Assembly (NCBI RefSeq): GCF_040215725.1
Contig: NZ_CP157968.1
Span: forward strand, 1,736,001 to 1,800,000
Origin: Rhizobium sp. ZPR4
Lineage (GTDB): Bacteria > Pseudomonadota > Alphaproteobacteria > Rhizobiales > Rhizobiaceae
Reading direction: 5' to 3'
DNA length: 64,000 nt
The position numbers and the translations under genes were made by a program. Under the pieces are notes generated by a model. The model saw only the letters and a list, made by a program, of their open reading frames with translations, was not told the DNA's origin and made no database searches. Position 1 is the stretch's first letter; each line of letters begins with the position of its first letter. Positions 52,331 through 60,711 of this stretch are shown here, piece after piece.

Positions 52331-53830
52331 CTAGTCGCGCCAGCTTACCCTGTTGAGGAAGAAGCTCTCATTGGCCGTCGGCTTCCATTCAAGCTTGTCG
52401 GACGCACCGTAGATAACGGCTGCCTGATAAAGCGGCAGGATTGGAACATCCTTTGCAACGACCGTGGCGACATCCTTGTAGGCCTCAAGCCGCTTTTTCT
52501 CGTCGAGCGTATTTCGCGCGCTGTTGAGGAGCGCATCGATGCTCGGGTCGGAAACGGCGGAAAATGAACTGCTGCTATGCAGCAGCGGGAAGGATATGCC
52601 ATCCGCATCCTGGCAGGCGCAGGACCAACGGCCGAAGGAAATGGCCGGCTGCTTGGTTTTTTCGCTCTGAACGCGCTGCAGATAGGTGGCAAAATCCACC
52701 GTCTCGACATTCACCTTGAAGCCGACGTCATTGAGTTGCTGTACGAGCGCCTGGACGATCCGCTGATCGAAGGTCGGCGAGGTCAGGAAGGCGATCGGTT
52801 GTGTCGCGACGCTGCCGGCCTTATCCACGAGTTCATGTGCCTGTTTCGGATCGAAGGGAAGGCCTTCGATACCCGGAACATATCCCGCATAGTCCGGTGA
52901 GGCCAATTGCGGGACGGGCTTGTCATAGCCGCCAAGCAGGCCATCGACGATCGACTGCTTGTCGATGGCATAGGCTACGGCACGCCGCAAGTTGACATCG
53001 TCGAACGGGGGGATGGATGGATTGAGCTTCAGATAGGCGATGCGTTCCGTCACCGCCGTCAGCACCTTGATCCCACCTGCTCCCTGAAGCTGGGCGGCGA
53101 GATCCGGATCGAGCGTCACGGCAAGATCAGCGCTTCCGGCCTTCAGATCGGCGACGCGGGTGGCAGCGTCCGGCACGGCACGAAATTCGGCACTTTGAAA
53201 ATAGCCCTTGCTGCCCCAATAGCCATCGTTGCGCACCAGGGAAACGGCAACGCCGCGCTGCCATTTCGCGAATTTGTAGGGACCGGAGCCGACAGGTGAC
53301 AAATTGAAGGCATCGTCGCCTACGGCCTCGACAACATGCTTCGGTACGATCGAAAGTTTGACGAGCTGTGCCAGCAGCACCGGATAGGGTCCGTTGGTGC
53401 GAATGGTCACCTCATGTGGGCCAGTAACCGCGGCCGACAGGATCTTGTTGAATTGGCTTAGCTGCGGGCTTGCGAACTTCTTGTCGACGATGCGGTTGAC
53501 GCTGAAGGCCACATCGTCAGGCGTCAATTTCTGCCCGTCGTGGAAAGTCGCGTCATCGCGCAACGTGAAGGCAACTTCCGTGTCCGACTTATACGTCCAG
53601 GATGTCGCGATCGCCGGTACGATCTTGCCATTGTCATCGCGCGTGACCAGTTGGTCGAAGATGTTGCGATAGACGAAATAGCTGTCCGGATTCCATTGCT
53701 TCTGCGGGTCGAGCGACGACGGCTCGCTCACAAGGTCGATCACGACCTTTGCCTTTGCTGCGGCGTGGCCCGCAACAGACATCATCGTCGCAACAGAAAC
53801 GGCAATCGCAAGAGTTCTTATCGCGCGCAT
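52331..53830 (-). CDS. Oligopeptide-type ABC transporter binding protein of the gamma-glutamyl operon (paralogue A)
   Basis: A 499-aa family-5 solute-binding protein with signal peptide MRAIRTLAIAVSVATMMSVAGHAAA. The mature start VVIDLVSEPSSLDPQKQWNPDSYFVYRNIFDQLVTRDD and the ending ESFFLNRVSWRD match the paralogue at 43646-45148 closely. It has the same SCACQDADG motif (about 52598-52625). The start is one base after the GntR stop codon, with AAGGA inside the GntR gene as ribosome site, so the regulator and binding protein are co-translated. Confidence 0.9.
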   Translation of the reverse strand: MRAIRTLAIAVSVATMMSVAGHAAAKAKVVIDLVSEPSSLDPQKQWNPDSYFVYRNIFDQLVTRDDNGKIVPAIATSWTYKSDTEVAFTLRDDATFHDGQKLTPDDVAFSVNRIVDKKFASPQLSQFNKILSAAVTGPHEVTIRTNGPYPVLLAQLVKLSIVPKHVVEAVGDDAFNLSPVGSGPYKFAKWQRGVAVSLVRNDGYWGSKGYFQSAEFRAVPDAATRVADLKAGSADLAVTLDPDLAAQLQGAGGIKVLTAVTERIAYLKLNPSIPPFDDVNLRRAVAYAIDKQSIVDGLLGGYDKPVPQLASPDYAGYVPGIEGLPFDPKQAHELVDKAGSVATQPIAFLTSPTFDQRIVQALVQQLNDVGFKVNVETVDFATYLQRVQSEKTKQPAISFGRWSCACQDADGISFPLLHSSSSFSAVSDPSIDALLNSARNTLDEKKRLEAYKDVATVVAKDVPILPLYQAAVIYGASDKLEWKPTANESFFLNRVSWRD

Positions 53831-54616
53831 CTAAAAATCCTTTTTCAAAAACGATCGCTCCCGGACGGGACGAGAAATATGGGCTTCATCACTTGATACC
53901 GAAGGACGCTTGGCTTTGTGCTCCACGGGCGCAGCAAGCTCCGATTTCAGCAGACTTGCCTGGGTAAATTCGGCAAAGGCATCACAGGCAGCCAGGAGCA
54001 GCTTTGCCGCGTCGTCGTTGCGATGCGCCTTCTTGGCTGCAACGAAATCGGTCCAGTCGACCGCTTCGAGACGCCGAACGGAGGATGCCTCGAAAAAGTT
54101 GAGGTAGTAGTCTGCCCTGTGCCACAGGATATCCAGCCAATCGGCAATCAACGGCGCCTTGAGACGCGCGGCGAGCAGACCCCTGATCTGCCGCTCGTAT
54201 TCCCGAATGAGGGAAAGCTGCGATCCATGAGCCGAGCCGCCCAAGCGCAACGCCGCCTGCATGTCACACAAGGTTTCCAGCCGGGCAATATCGTCACCGG
54301 AGAGATCGACATCCGCCAGAAGCGGCTCCAACCGGGCTCGGCCGAGCGTAATTTCCCGCAGCCCCAACGCCGTAATCGAGCAAACCCGCCACCCACTTCT
54401 TGGCTGGGCTGAAACGAAACCCTTGTGCGCCAGGCGACTGAGCGCAGATCGAACGACCCCGCGCCCGAACCGATAGGTGTCGCAAAGAACCTGTTCGGAG
54501 AGCCGCTCCCCCGGAGAAAATTCACCGAGCTTGATCGCATTGCGAATCCTGTCCTCGGCGATCGCCACGAGATCGCTGGGGCCTTGAGCAAGAAAAGGGC
54601 TTTGATGGTCTAGCAT
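53831..54616 (-). CDS. GntR-family transcriptional regulator with FCD-like domain
   Basis: A 261-aa regulator heading the ten-gene operon. The winged helix (about residues 15-80) has AEDRIRNAIKLGEFSPGERLSEQVLCDTYRFGRGVVRSALSRLAHKGFV. The remainder is a helical FCD-like effector domain. A basic tail (ERSFLKKDF) ends one base before the binding-protein start. Being first in the operon, it probably represses its own promoter until the imported compound or a product binds. A perfect inverted repeat lies 17 bp upstream of its start. Confidence 0.88.
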   Translation of the reverse strand: MLDHQSPFLAQGPSDLVAIAEDRIRNAIKLGEFSPGERLSEQVLCDTYRFGRGVVRSALSRLAHKGFVSAQPRSGWRVCSITALGLREITLGRARLEPLLADVDLSGDDIARLETLCDMQAALRLGGSAHGSQLSLIREYERQIRGLLAARLKAPLIADWLDILWHRADYYLNFFEASSVRRLEAVDWTDFVAAKKAHRNDDAAKLLLAACDAFAEFTQASLLKSELAAPVEHKAKRPSVSSDEAHISRPVRERSFLKKDF

Positions 54617-54633
54617 ATTATGAAACTAACATC

Positions 54634-54650
54634 TCAGTTTCTAAAACTGA
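54634..54650. promoter_or_regulatory. Inverted repeat before the ten-gene operon (operator candidate)
   Basis: TCAGTTT (54634-54640), CTA, AAACTGA (54644-54650): perfect 7-bp arms 17 bp upstream of the GntR start. The position suits an autoregulatory operator overlapping the promoter or leader. Confidence 0.45.
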
Positions 54651-55157
54651 AGTCTCAAATATCCTATTCTTCATCTTTTTTGTAGAGAATTTTTGCACAC
54701 CCAGCCGCTTGCCGGGTTCGAAATTGCAAGAGACGGTCGGGAGTATGAAAGCTGATTAAGACCAAGCGAGCAAAGAATGGGGATAATCCGTGGAGCGCCG
54801 ATATGTCGGCGCGACGTTTACGGACCCATGGCGGACGCTCAATTCACACACAAAGGCGTCCTCCTCAGCTAGGCCCGCCTTCTGCCGGCCGAATGACACG
54901 AGGATCATCGTGCAGCCGGAGCTGCCATTCTCAAATGGAGGAATAAGGACAAGCTGACCACAGTTTGATGGCTCAAAGCCTCATCTCGATCAAGGCTTCA
55001 GCTGAAAACCGAAATAATTCCGTACGGTTGAAACATGATCGGATAGCAAAGCTTACCCACGACCGGAAATGCCGCCTTCCCAAACAGCTCCTATGGCAAT
55101 CTCACAGCCATGGTGGAGCACCGCGCCGGCTAGGCGACCCCAGTGCCATCGATGCAA
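54651..55157. other. Intergenic stretch upstream of the ten-gene operon
   Basis: About 500 bp between the operon start and the end of the LysR gene. The first 60 bp are AT-rich, as expected of a promoter; the rest has no protein-like frame with a ribosome site, no RNA gene recognised and no repeat. Confidence 0.45.
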
Positions 55158-56069
55158 TCAATGAGAAGACATGGGCGACATCAGTGGATCCTTACCAACT
55201 ATCTCAATCAGGAAGTCGAGAACTGTCCTGATGCGCAATGGCAGGTTCCGACGCGATGGATAGACGACGCTGATCGCGAACCGGCTCGGTGGAAATTCGG
55301 GCATGACGTTCACCAGCCTGCCCTCCTCGATGTCGGACCCAACAAGAATATGGGAAAGCACGGCAATCCCATTACCAGCAAGCACGGCGCGATGGACGGC
55401 AACCGCATTGCTGGCGACGAGGCGCGGCGCGATACGCACGCTAACGTCCTCAGCGCCATTTGAGAACGACCATGCCCGGCCGTTTCCGGCACGGCTATAA
55501 CAGATGCAATCATGAGCGCTGACATCATCGGGCGTTTTAGGTGCTGCCCGCCGCTGAAGGTAGGAGGGCGCGGCAACGAGAAAGGCCGTCGTCCACCCAA
55601 TTCTGCGGCCCATCAGACTGCAGTCCGCAACCATTCCCAGCCGCACCTCGAGATCGATCCCCTCTTCGACCAGGTCGGACGGTTCCTCGCGAAAGAGCAA
55701 ATCGACAGAAAGTCCCTGATGGCGTTCGAGCAGCATTCCGAGCCGGTCGCTGATGTAAAGCCCGAGCGGTGTCGGCAGAGCCAGTCGTACCTTGCCAGCC
55801 GCGCTCCCGCCATCCCGGCATGTGGTTTCGCTAAGAGCCTCGACTGCTTCGATGACCTTGAGCGCCATCGGGATGATCTGCTCACCCTCCGCCGTCAGGG
55901 CCAGTGCAGTCGTCGTGCGATGGAGAAGGCGGGTGTTGAGATGTGCCTCCAGCGCCGAAACCTGGCGCGAAACAGCAGGCTGCGTCAGCCTGAGATCAAT
56001 CGCTGCGGCGGAAAAGGAGCCAGTTTCCACCACTCGCATGAATGTTTGCAAGGCGCATACGATGTCCAT
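55158..56069 (-). CDS. LysR-family transcriptional regulator
   Basis: A 303-aa regulator from ATG 56069 (a GTG at 56075 adds two residues). The N-terminal winged helix is MDIVCALQTFMRVVETGSFSAAAIDLRLTQPAVSRQVSALEAHLNTRLLHRTTTALALT. The effector domain follows from about residue 90. It diverges from the AhpD-like gene, with about 130 bp between the starts, so it is a likely second regulator of that gene series. The close match of the DNA-binding part to the aromatic/quinone-type LysR subgroup is an impression only. Confidence 0.9.
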   Translation of the reverse strand: MDIVCALQTFMRVVETGSFSAAAIDLRLTQPAVSRQVSALEAHLNTRLLHRTTTALALTAEGEQIIPMALKVIEAVEALSETTCRDGGSAAGKVRLALPTPLGLYISDRLGMLLERHQGLSVDLLFREEPSDLVEEGIDLEVRLGMVADCSLMGRRIGWTTAFLVAAPSYLQRRAAPKTPDDVSAHDCICYSRAGNGRAWSFSNGAEDVSVRIAPRLVASNAVAVHRAVLAGNGIAVLSHILVGSDIEEGRLVNVMPEFPPSRFAISVVYPSRRNLPLRIRTVLDFLIEIVGKDPLMSPMSSH

Positions 56070-56142
56070 CCCCACCCCATACTTTTCGGCATAGGCCTTA
56101 TGTTCGAACCTTAGCCTGGAAAGGCTTTACTGTCCAGTTATT

Positions 56143-56180
56143 AAGGATATCCTTTATCCATAAGGACATTTTATATCCTT
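56143..56180. promoter_or_regulatory. Two abutting 19-bp operators (AAGGAYA-N5-TATCCWT) before the AhpD-like gene
   Basis: Site 1 at 56143-56161 reads AAGGATATCCTTTATCCAT and site 2 at 56162-56180 reads AAGGACATTTTATATCCTT. Both fit AAGGAYA-N5-TATCCWT, and a third copy lies before the Rrf2 gene at 60712-60730. Site 2 ends 16 bp before the AhpD-like ATG, so occupancy would block transcription or translation start. The convergent Rrf2 regulator is the probable binder. Confidence 0.6.
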
Positions 56181-56196
56181 AATAACGGAGGCAACC

Positions 56197-56676
56197 ATGA
56201 CGCAACGCTTGAACTATGCCCAGCAATCCCCGGAACTCTTTAAAAAACTCTCGGAACTCAGCATGGCTCTGAAGGACAGTGCCATCGAACAGAAGATCCA
56301 GGATCTCGTTCACGTTCGCGCATCGCAGATCAACGGCTGCGCCTTCTGCCTGGACATGCACGTCAAGGAAGCCAAGATCCATGGCGAGAGCGAACTCCGG
56401 CTCTACCACATATCCGTCTGGCGAGAATCCAATCTCTTCATTCCTCGCGAGCGCGCCGCACTCGCCTGGACGGAAGCAGTGACGAAACTGCATGAAGGCG
56501 GCATTCCCGACGAACTCTACGAGCGCGTGCGCGGCCAGCTTTCCGAAAAGGAAATCTCCGACCTCACCTTCGCGATCATGGTCATCAATGCCTGGAACCG
56601 TGCCAGCATCGCCTTCAAGACAGTGCCGGGCTCGGCCGACAAGGCCTACGGTCTCGACAGGGCCGGCCTCAACTAA
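56197..56676 (+). CDS. AhpD-like/carboxymuconolactone decarboxylase family protein
   Basis: A 159-aa helical protein of the CMD/AhpD superfamily. The redox centre is Cys48-x2-Cys51 with His55 in NGCAFCLDMH, preceded by VHVRASQI. Such proteins act as alkylhydroperoxidases or thiol-disulphide reductants and usually assemble as trimers or hexamers. GGAGG precedes ATG 56197. It is the first gene of a plus-strand series running to 60201, controlled by the tandem operators just upstream. A role in peroxide or electrophile defence is inferred. Confidence 0.9.
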   Translation: MTQRLNYAQQSPELFKKLSELSMALKDSAIEQKIQDLVHVRASQINGCAFCLDMHVKEAKIHGESELRLYHISVWRESNLFIPRERAALAWTEAVTKLHEGGIPDELYERVRGQLSEKEISDLTFAIMVINAWNRASIAFKTVPGSADKAYGLDRAGLN

Positions 56677-56808
56677 GCCTCTCGCCAAAGGCTTCAGCAA
56701 ACGATGTGCGGCCCTTCAGATGGCCGCGGCAAAGACATCTCATGACAATCGTTTCAACCGTGGAGCCGGCCAAATCGGTTCCAATATCTCGATCAACAGG
56801 AGACAAAC

Positions 56809-57726
56809 ATGGACCTGGACAACATTCCTCATCCCGTTAAATCAAGCCCTGACGAGTTGGTTCCATCGCGCTACGCGGTGCGGATCGGCGACATTGAGGT
56901 GCTGGTGATCAGCGACGGGGTCCTGCCGCTGCCAACCAAGATGCTGGGGCACAATGCTGACGCAGCTGAGCGCGCGGCCTGGCTGAACGACATGTTCCTG
57001 CCGCCAGACGCTTTCGACTGGGCACTGAACGTGGTCGTGGTGCGTAGCGGCAAGCAGACCATCCTCATCGACGCCGGCCTGGGATTGGACCCTGAGTTGA
57101 ACCTGCCGCGGGCCGGGCAATTGATCAAGCGGCTTGAGGCCGCCGGCATCGACCTTGGATCGGTAACCGACGTGGTACTGACCCACATGCATATGGACCA
57201 CGTTGGTGGGCTACTTGTCGGCGGAGTGAAGGAGCGGCTGCGTCCGGACCTCAAGATCCATGTGGCGGCGGCCGAGGTCAAATTCTGGGAGGCGCCCGAT
57301 TTCTCTCATGTGTCCATGCCTCCTGGGTTCCCGGACGCACTTCGAGCTGCTGCCAAGCAGTTCCGAAAAGAATATGAGAGCCATCTGCGATTATTCGATG
57401 ATGAATATGAGGTGGCGCCGGGCGTGGTGGTCTCTCGAACCGGCGGCCACACGCCCGGGCACAGCGTGGTCCGCGTGGCATCCGGTAAGGACCGACTGAT
57501 GTTCGCTGGCGATGCGGTGTTCGCGGTCGGCTTCGACCATCCCGACTGGCACAACGGTTTCGAACACGACCCGGAAGAGGCTGCACGCGTCCGCGTTCGT
57601 CTTTTGCGGGAGCTGGCCGAGACCGGCGAGCTTCTGGTCGCGACCCATATGCCATTCCCCTCCGTCGGCCATGTGGCGGTCGACGGCGACCACTTTCGTT
57701 GGGTACCGGTCTTCTGGGACTACTAA
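56809..57726 (+). CDS. MBL-fold metallo-hydrolase
   Basis: A 305-aa metallo-beta-lactamase-fold protein with the zinc motif THMHMDHVGG (His126, His128, Asp130, His131), a later GHTPGHS His and FAGDAVF Asp. No signal peptide, so cytoplasmic. The family includes lactonases and glyoxalase-II-like hydrolases; this length and N-terminal region resemble AHL-lactonase-like and related oxidoreductase-linked hydrolases. CAGGAGAC gives the ribosome site. Codon choice (more CTG and GGG) differs somewhat from the neighbours, a hint of separate acquisition. The gap of 132 bp to the AhpD-like gene leaves room for a separate promoter. Confidence 0.87.
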   Translation: MDLDNIPHPVKSSPDELVPSRYAVRIGDIEVLVISDGVLPLPTKMLGHNADAAERAAWLNDMFLPPDAFDWALNVVVVRSGKQTILIDAGLGLDPELNLPRAGQLIKRLEAAGIDLGSVTDVVLTHMHMDHVGGLLVGGVKERLRPDLKIHVAAAEVKFWEAPDFSHVSMPPGFPDALRAAAKQFRKEYESHLRLFDDEYEVAPGVVVSRTGGHTPGHSVVRVASGKDRLMFAGDAVFAVGFDHPDWHNGFEHDPEEAARVRVRLLRELAETGELLVATHMPFPSVGHVAVDGDHFRWVPVFWDY

Positions 57727-57876
57727 CCGCCTGATGGCCGACGTGCGGCACACAGGGCCGCGCACGGCTCAGCCGTACAGATGCAAGGCGTCGTCAGGAC
57801 CCGCCTGACCCACGACCAATCATACAGAAACGAATGAACAATGCGGCGCATGACGCGCCCGCGAATGGAGAGATTC

Positions 57877-58629
57877 ATGAAAATCACCATCATCGGCGGA
57901 ACCGGCCTGATCGGTTCAAAGACGGCCGACCGCCTTCGCAGCCAAGGCCATGAAGTCATTGCCGCTGCCCCGAACACCGGTGTCAACACGATCACCGGCG
58001 AAGGTCTTGCCGAAGCATTGGCTGGCGCCTCCGTCGTCATCGACCTTGCGAACTCGCCGTCCTTCGAGGACAAGGCCGTCCTCGAATTCTTCGAGGCGTC
58101 AGGCCGCAATCTGATGGCAGCGCAAAAAGCGGCCGGCGTGAAGCATCACATCGCCCTTTCCATCATCGGCGTCGATCGCTTGCCCGAAAGCGGCTACATG
58201 CGCGCCAAGGTCGCTCAGGAGAAGATCATCCGGGAAGCCGGCATTCCCTACACGATCGTCCACTCGACACAGTTCATGGAGTTCCTCAGCGGCATCGCCC
58301 AGTCCGGCACAGTCGGCGATACGGTGCGCCTGTCGCCGGCCTATGTGCAGCCGATTGCTTCCGACGACGTGGCCGACAACATGGCCGTTGTTGCCAACTC
58401 GGCCGCAATCAACGGTATCGTCGAGATATCCGGTCCGGAACGTGTCCGGCTGAACGAACTGGTTGCCCGTTATCTCAAGGCGATGGGCGATGCCCGCAAA
58501 GTCGTGGCGGATCCGGAAGCCCGCTATTTCGGTGCCAGACTGGAAGACGGCTCGCTCGTGTCCGACGGCAATCCGCGCCTTGGCCGCATCACCTTCGAGC
58601 AATGGTTCGCAACCTCCGCCCGCAAATGA
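57877..58629 (+). CDS. NAD(P)-binding NmrA-like/SDR family protein
   Basis: A 250-aa Rossmann protein starting MKITIIGGTGLIGSKTADRL, with the GGTGLIG cofactor loop at residues 7-13 and the atypical-SDR pattern (IDLANSPSF; YMRAKVAQEKIIREAGIPYTIVHSTQFMEFL). ATG 57877 has GGAGAG 5 bases before it; an upstream in-frame ATG at 57841 lacks one. The tyrosine/lysine pair appears as YMRAK. Relatives reduce quinones or act as redox-sensing proteins. Operon position suggests part of the Rrf2-controlled stress series. Confidence 0.85.
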   Translation: MKITIIGGTGLIGSKTADRLRSQGHEVIAAAPNTGVNTITGEGLAEALAGASVVIDLANSPSFEDKAVLEFFEASGRNLMAAQKAAGVKHHIALSIIGVDRLPESGYMRAKVAQEKIIREAGIPYTIVHSTQFMEFLSGIAQSGTVGDTVRLSPAYVQPIASDDVADNMAVVANSAAINGIVEISGPERVRLNELVARYLKAMGDARKVVADPEARYFGARLEDGSLVSDGNPRLGRITFEQWFATSARK

Positions 58630-58688
58630 CTGGAACCGGTGTGACACCTCCGTGCCGCACCGTCCAATTCTCAAGAAAGGAATTCGAC

Positions 58689-59105
58689 ATGATCAAATTT
58701 CTCCTCGGCCTTACCCTGGCCGCGCTGCTGACCACCACAGCCGCTGCCCGCGATACCGGCGAGAAGGATGCCAAGGTCACGCTTGTCTACGAACACGAAC
58801 TGCCGAATGTTCCCGGCAAGAGTATCAGGGGCGTCTTGGTGGAATATGGTCCAGGCGGCTTTTCCTCAGCCCACACCCATCCGAACTCGGCCTTCATTTA
58901 TGCAACGGTCCTGGCAGGGGCGATCCGCAGCCAGGTCAATGATGGCCCGGTCAAGGTCTTCAAGGCCGGCGAGAATTTTTCCGAAATGCCGGGCGATCGC
59001 CACGGCGTCAGCGAGAATGCCAGCAAAACCAGCCCGGCAAAGCTATTGGCCGTCTTCGTCGTTGACACCAGCCAGAAGGAACAGACCTTCCCGCTCAAGA
59101 AATAG
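58689..59105 (+). CDS. Exported cupin-domain protein
   Basis: A 138-aa protein with a signal peptide (MIKFLLGLTLAALLTTTAAARD) and a cupin barrel: PGGFSSAHTHPNSAFIYATVLAGAIRS carries the metal-binding histidines of motif 1, and GDRHGVSENAS the His of motif 2. AAAGGA lies upstream of ATG 58689. A periplasmic cupin of this size may be a dioxygenase-like enzyme or a metal-dependent binding protein. It is 60 bp after the NmrA-like gene and shares its direction. Function unknown. Confidence 0.82.
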   Translation: MIKFLLGLTLAALLTTTAAARDTGEKDAKVTLVYEHELPNVPGKSIRGVLVEYGPGGFSSAHTHPNSAFIYATVLAGAIRSQVNDGPVKVFKAGENFSEMPGDRHGVSENASKTSPAKLLAVFVVDTSQKEQTFPLKK

Positions 59106-59178
59106 CCCGATGCGGGACGAGTGCCAAAGGCACCCGTCCCTTCCCGATTTCAGGAAATCATCGTCGGTGAACCCTATC

Positions 59179-60201
59179 ATGTTTGGCGAACATCATTTTC
59201 AGCCGCTCGTCCTGATCAATCTGCTCGGGCTGACCGGCATCCTCACTTGGCACATCCAGGGGCGCCGTCGCCCAACGGCCCGCCTCGTCGTGCAGATCCT
59301 GTTCTTTTCCTGCATGAGCCTCGTGCTCTGGCTTGCCGGAATTTCGCCCTATCACCTCGATGGCGGCGAGCTTCAGGATGCCGGCATCCTGCTCGCCAAA
59401 TCTGCAAGAATCCTGTGGTGGCTGCATCTTGCCTGGACGATGATCGGCTTCGTCCACATCTATCTCACCCTCAACCGCCGGCCGCAGGAGGCGCATCTTC
59501 TCCAGGATCTGATTGTCGGCATCGTCTATCTCGGCGTCGCGCTGTCGGTCATCGGCTTCGTCTTCGGCGCACCGGTCGGGCCGCTGATTGCCACCTCAGG
59601 CATCGTCGTCGTCATCATCGGCCTTGCGCTGCAGAACACGCTTGCCGATGTCTTTTCCGGCATCGCGCTGGCACTCGGCCGCGCCTACGTCATCGGCGAC
59701 TGGATCCAGCTCGCCGACGGCACCGAAGGGCGCGTCGTTGAGACCAACTGGCGCTCCACCAACCTGCTTTCGGGCGGGCATAACGTCGTCGTCCTGCCAA
59801 ATAGCGTGCTGGCGAAGCAGGGCGTCACCAATCGCAGCCGCCCGGATGAATCGCACCAGATCTCGCTGACGATACGAATATCCGCCATTCACAAGCCGCG
59901 GCTCGTCGAAGACCTCATGCTCGCCGTTCTGCAGGGCTGCGGAAGGATCGTCATGAACCCACCGCCGGTGGTCGTGCTCAAGACGATCGACGCAATCGCC
60001 ATCGAGGTCGAGCTGTTCTTCCGCGTCGCGAGTGCGGCAAGCCGCATGCCGGCACAAAACGAGATCATCGACCTCGTCTACGAACATTGCAGGACGAACG
60101 GAGTGTCATTGGCAATGCCGGCCCAAGGCCTCGTCTGCCTCCCGATAGGCGAGCAGAAGGAACAGGCCACTCTAAGGGCGATATCATCCGGCGCGCTCTA
60201 G
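59179..60201 (+). CDS. MscS-family mechanosensitive ion channel
   Basis: A 340-aa membrane protein with four or five hydrophobic spans in the first 200 residues. The conserved pore-lining/beta-domain segment of MscS follows: GIVVVIIGLALQNTLADVFSGIALALGRAYVIGDWIQLADGTEGRVVETNWRSTNLLSGGHNVVVLPNS. ATG 59179 is used, with GTG 59167 as an alternative four codons earlier; neither has a strong ribosome site. Its 3' end overlaps the convergent Rrf2 gene by 18 bp. Membership of a redox-type gene series is unexpected for an osmotic valve, and it could also have its own promoter. Confidence 0.87.
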   Translation: MFGEHHFQPLVLINLLGLTGILTWHIQGRRRPTARLVVQILFFSCMSLVLWLAGISPYHLDGGELQDAGILLAKSARILWWLHLAWTMIGFVHIYLTLNRRPQEAHLLQDLIVGIVYLGVALSVIGFVFGAPVGPLIATSGIVVVIIGLALQNTLADVFSGIALALGRAYVIGDWIQLADGTEGRVVETNWRSTNLLSGGHNVVVLPNSVLAKQGVTNRSRPDESHQISLTIRISAIHKPRLVEDLMLAVLQGCGRIVMNPPPVVVLKTIDAIAIEVELFFRVASAASRMPAQNEIIDLVYEHCRTNGVSLAMPAQGLVCLPIGEQKEQATLRAISSGAL

Positions 60202-60672
60202 CACCCATTCGAAGGAGCTCTTCCAAAGTTCCGGCGGTATCTCTTTCGACAGGATGCCGACGAGGTCGGACAATTTGACACTGCGCAGTTTCTCACGCCA
60301 CGCTTCGTCGGCCTCCCACATGATGCGCGCCACCGCACAAGGGCTGCTTTCGCAATAACCCTTTGGGCGGCAGGGGTTGTTGGCGCGAATATTGGTGCAG
60401 ACGAAGGTTCGTTGCGGCCCCTCGACGGCCTCCACGACCTCCAGAAAGGTGAGATCCGCAGGCGGTTTCGCCAACCTGTAACCGCCGGAGGGACCGAGCG
60501 CCGTATCGACAAGCCCGGCCTGAGACAGGCTCTGTAGAGCCTTGGAGAGATATTCCTTGGGAAGCCCATGGAATTCGGCAAGCGCTTTGGTGGAGAGATA
60601 ACGGCCATCAGGCAAACCTGCAAGAATGGCACAACAATGGAGAGCCCATTCGACTTGGCTTTTCAAAATCAT
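60184..60672 (-). CDS. Rrf2-family regulator with four C-terminal cysteines
   Basis: A 162-aa winged-helix regulator of the Rrf2 family (IscR, NsrR, RirA). The helix-turn-helix has LSTKALAEFHGLPKEYLSKALQSLSQAGLVDTALGPSGGYRLAKPP. Four cysteines follow at 92, 101, 107 and 112, where IscR/NsrR/RirA carry three Fe-S ligands. ATG 60672 is chosen at the normal domain start; another in-frame ATG lies 30 bp upstream. It probably senses nitric oxide, oxygen or iron-sulphur status through an Fe-S cluster, or oxidants through thiols. It likely binds the 19-bp element 40 bp upstream of its own start and the two copies before the AhpD-like gene. Confidence 0.9.
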   Translation of the reverse strand: MILKSQVEWALHCCAILAGLPDGRYLSTKALAEFHGLPKEYLSKALQSLSQAGLVDTALGPSGGYRLAKPPADLTFLEVVEAVEGPQRTFVCTNIRANNPCRPKGYCESSPCAVARIMWEADEAWREKLRSVKLSDLVGILSKEIPPELWKSSFEWVLERAG

Positions 60673-60711
60673 AAACTCATTCCAAAGGCCTGCGGCTGGC
60701 ATACATCCATC

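Noticed and set aside
54965..55231. An 88-codon plus-strand frame upstream of the ten-gene operon
   Set aside because: No ribosome site, mixed composition, and it runs into the 3' end of the LysR gene on the other strand.
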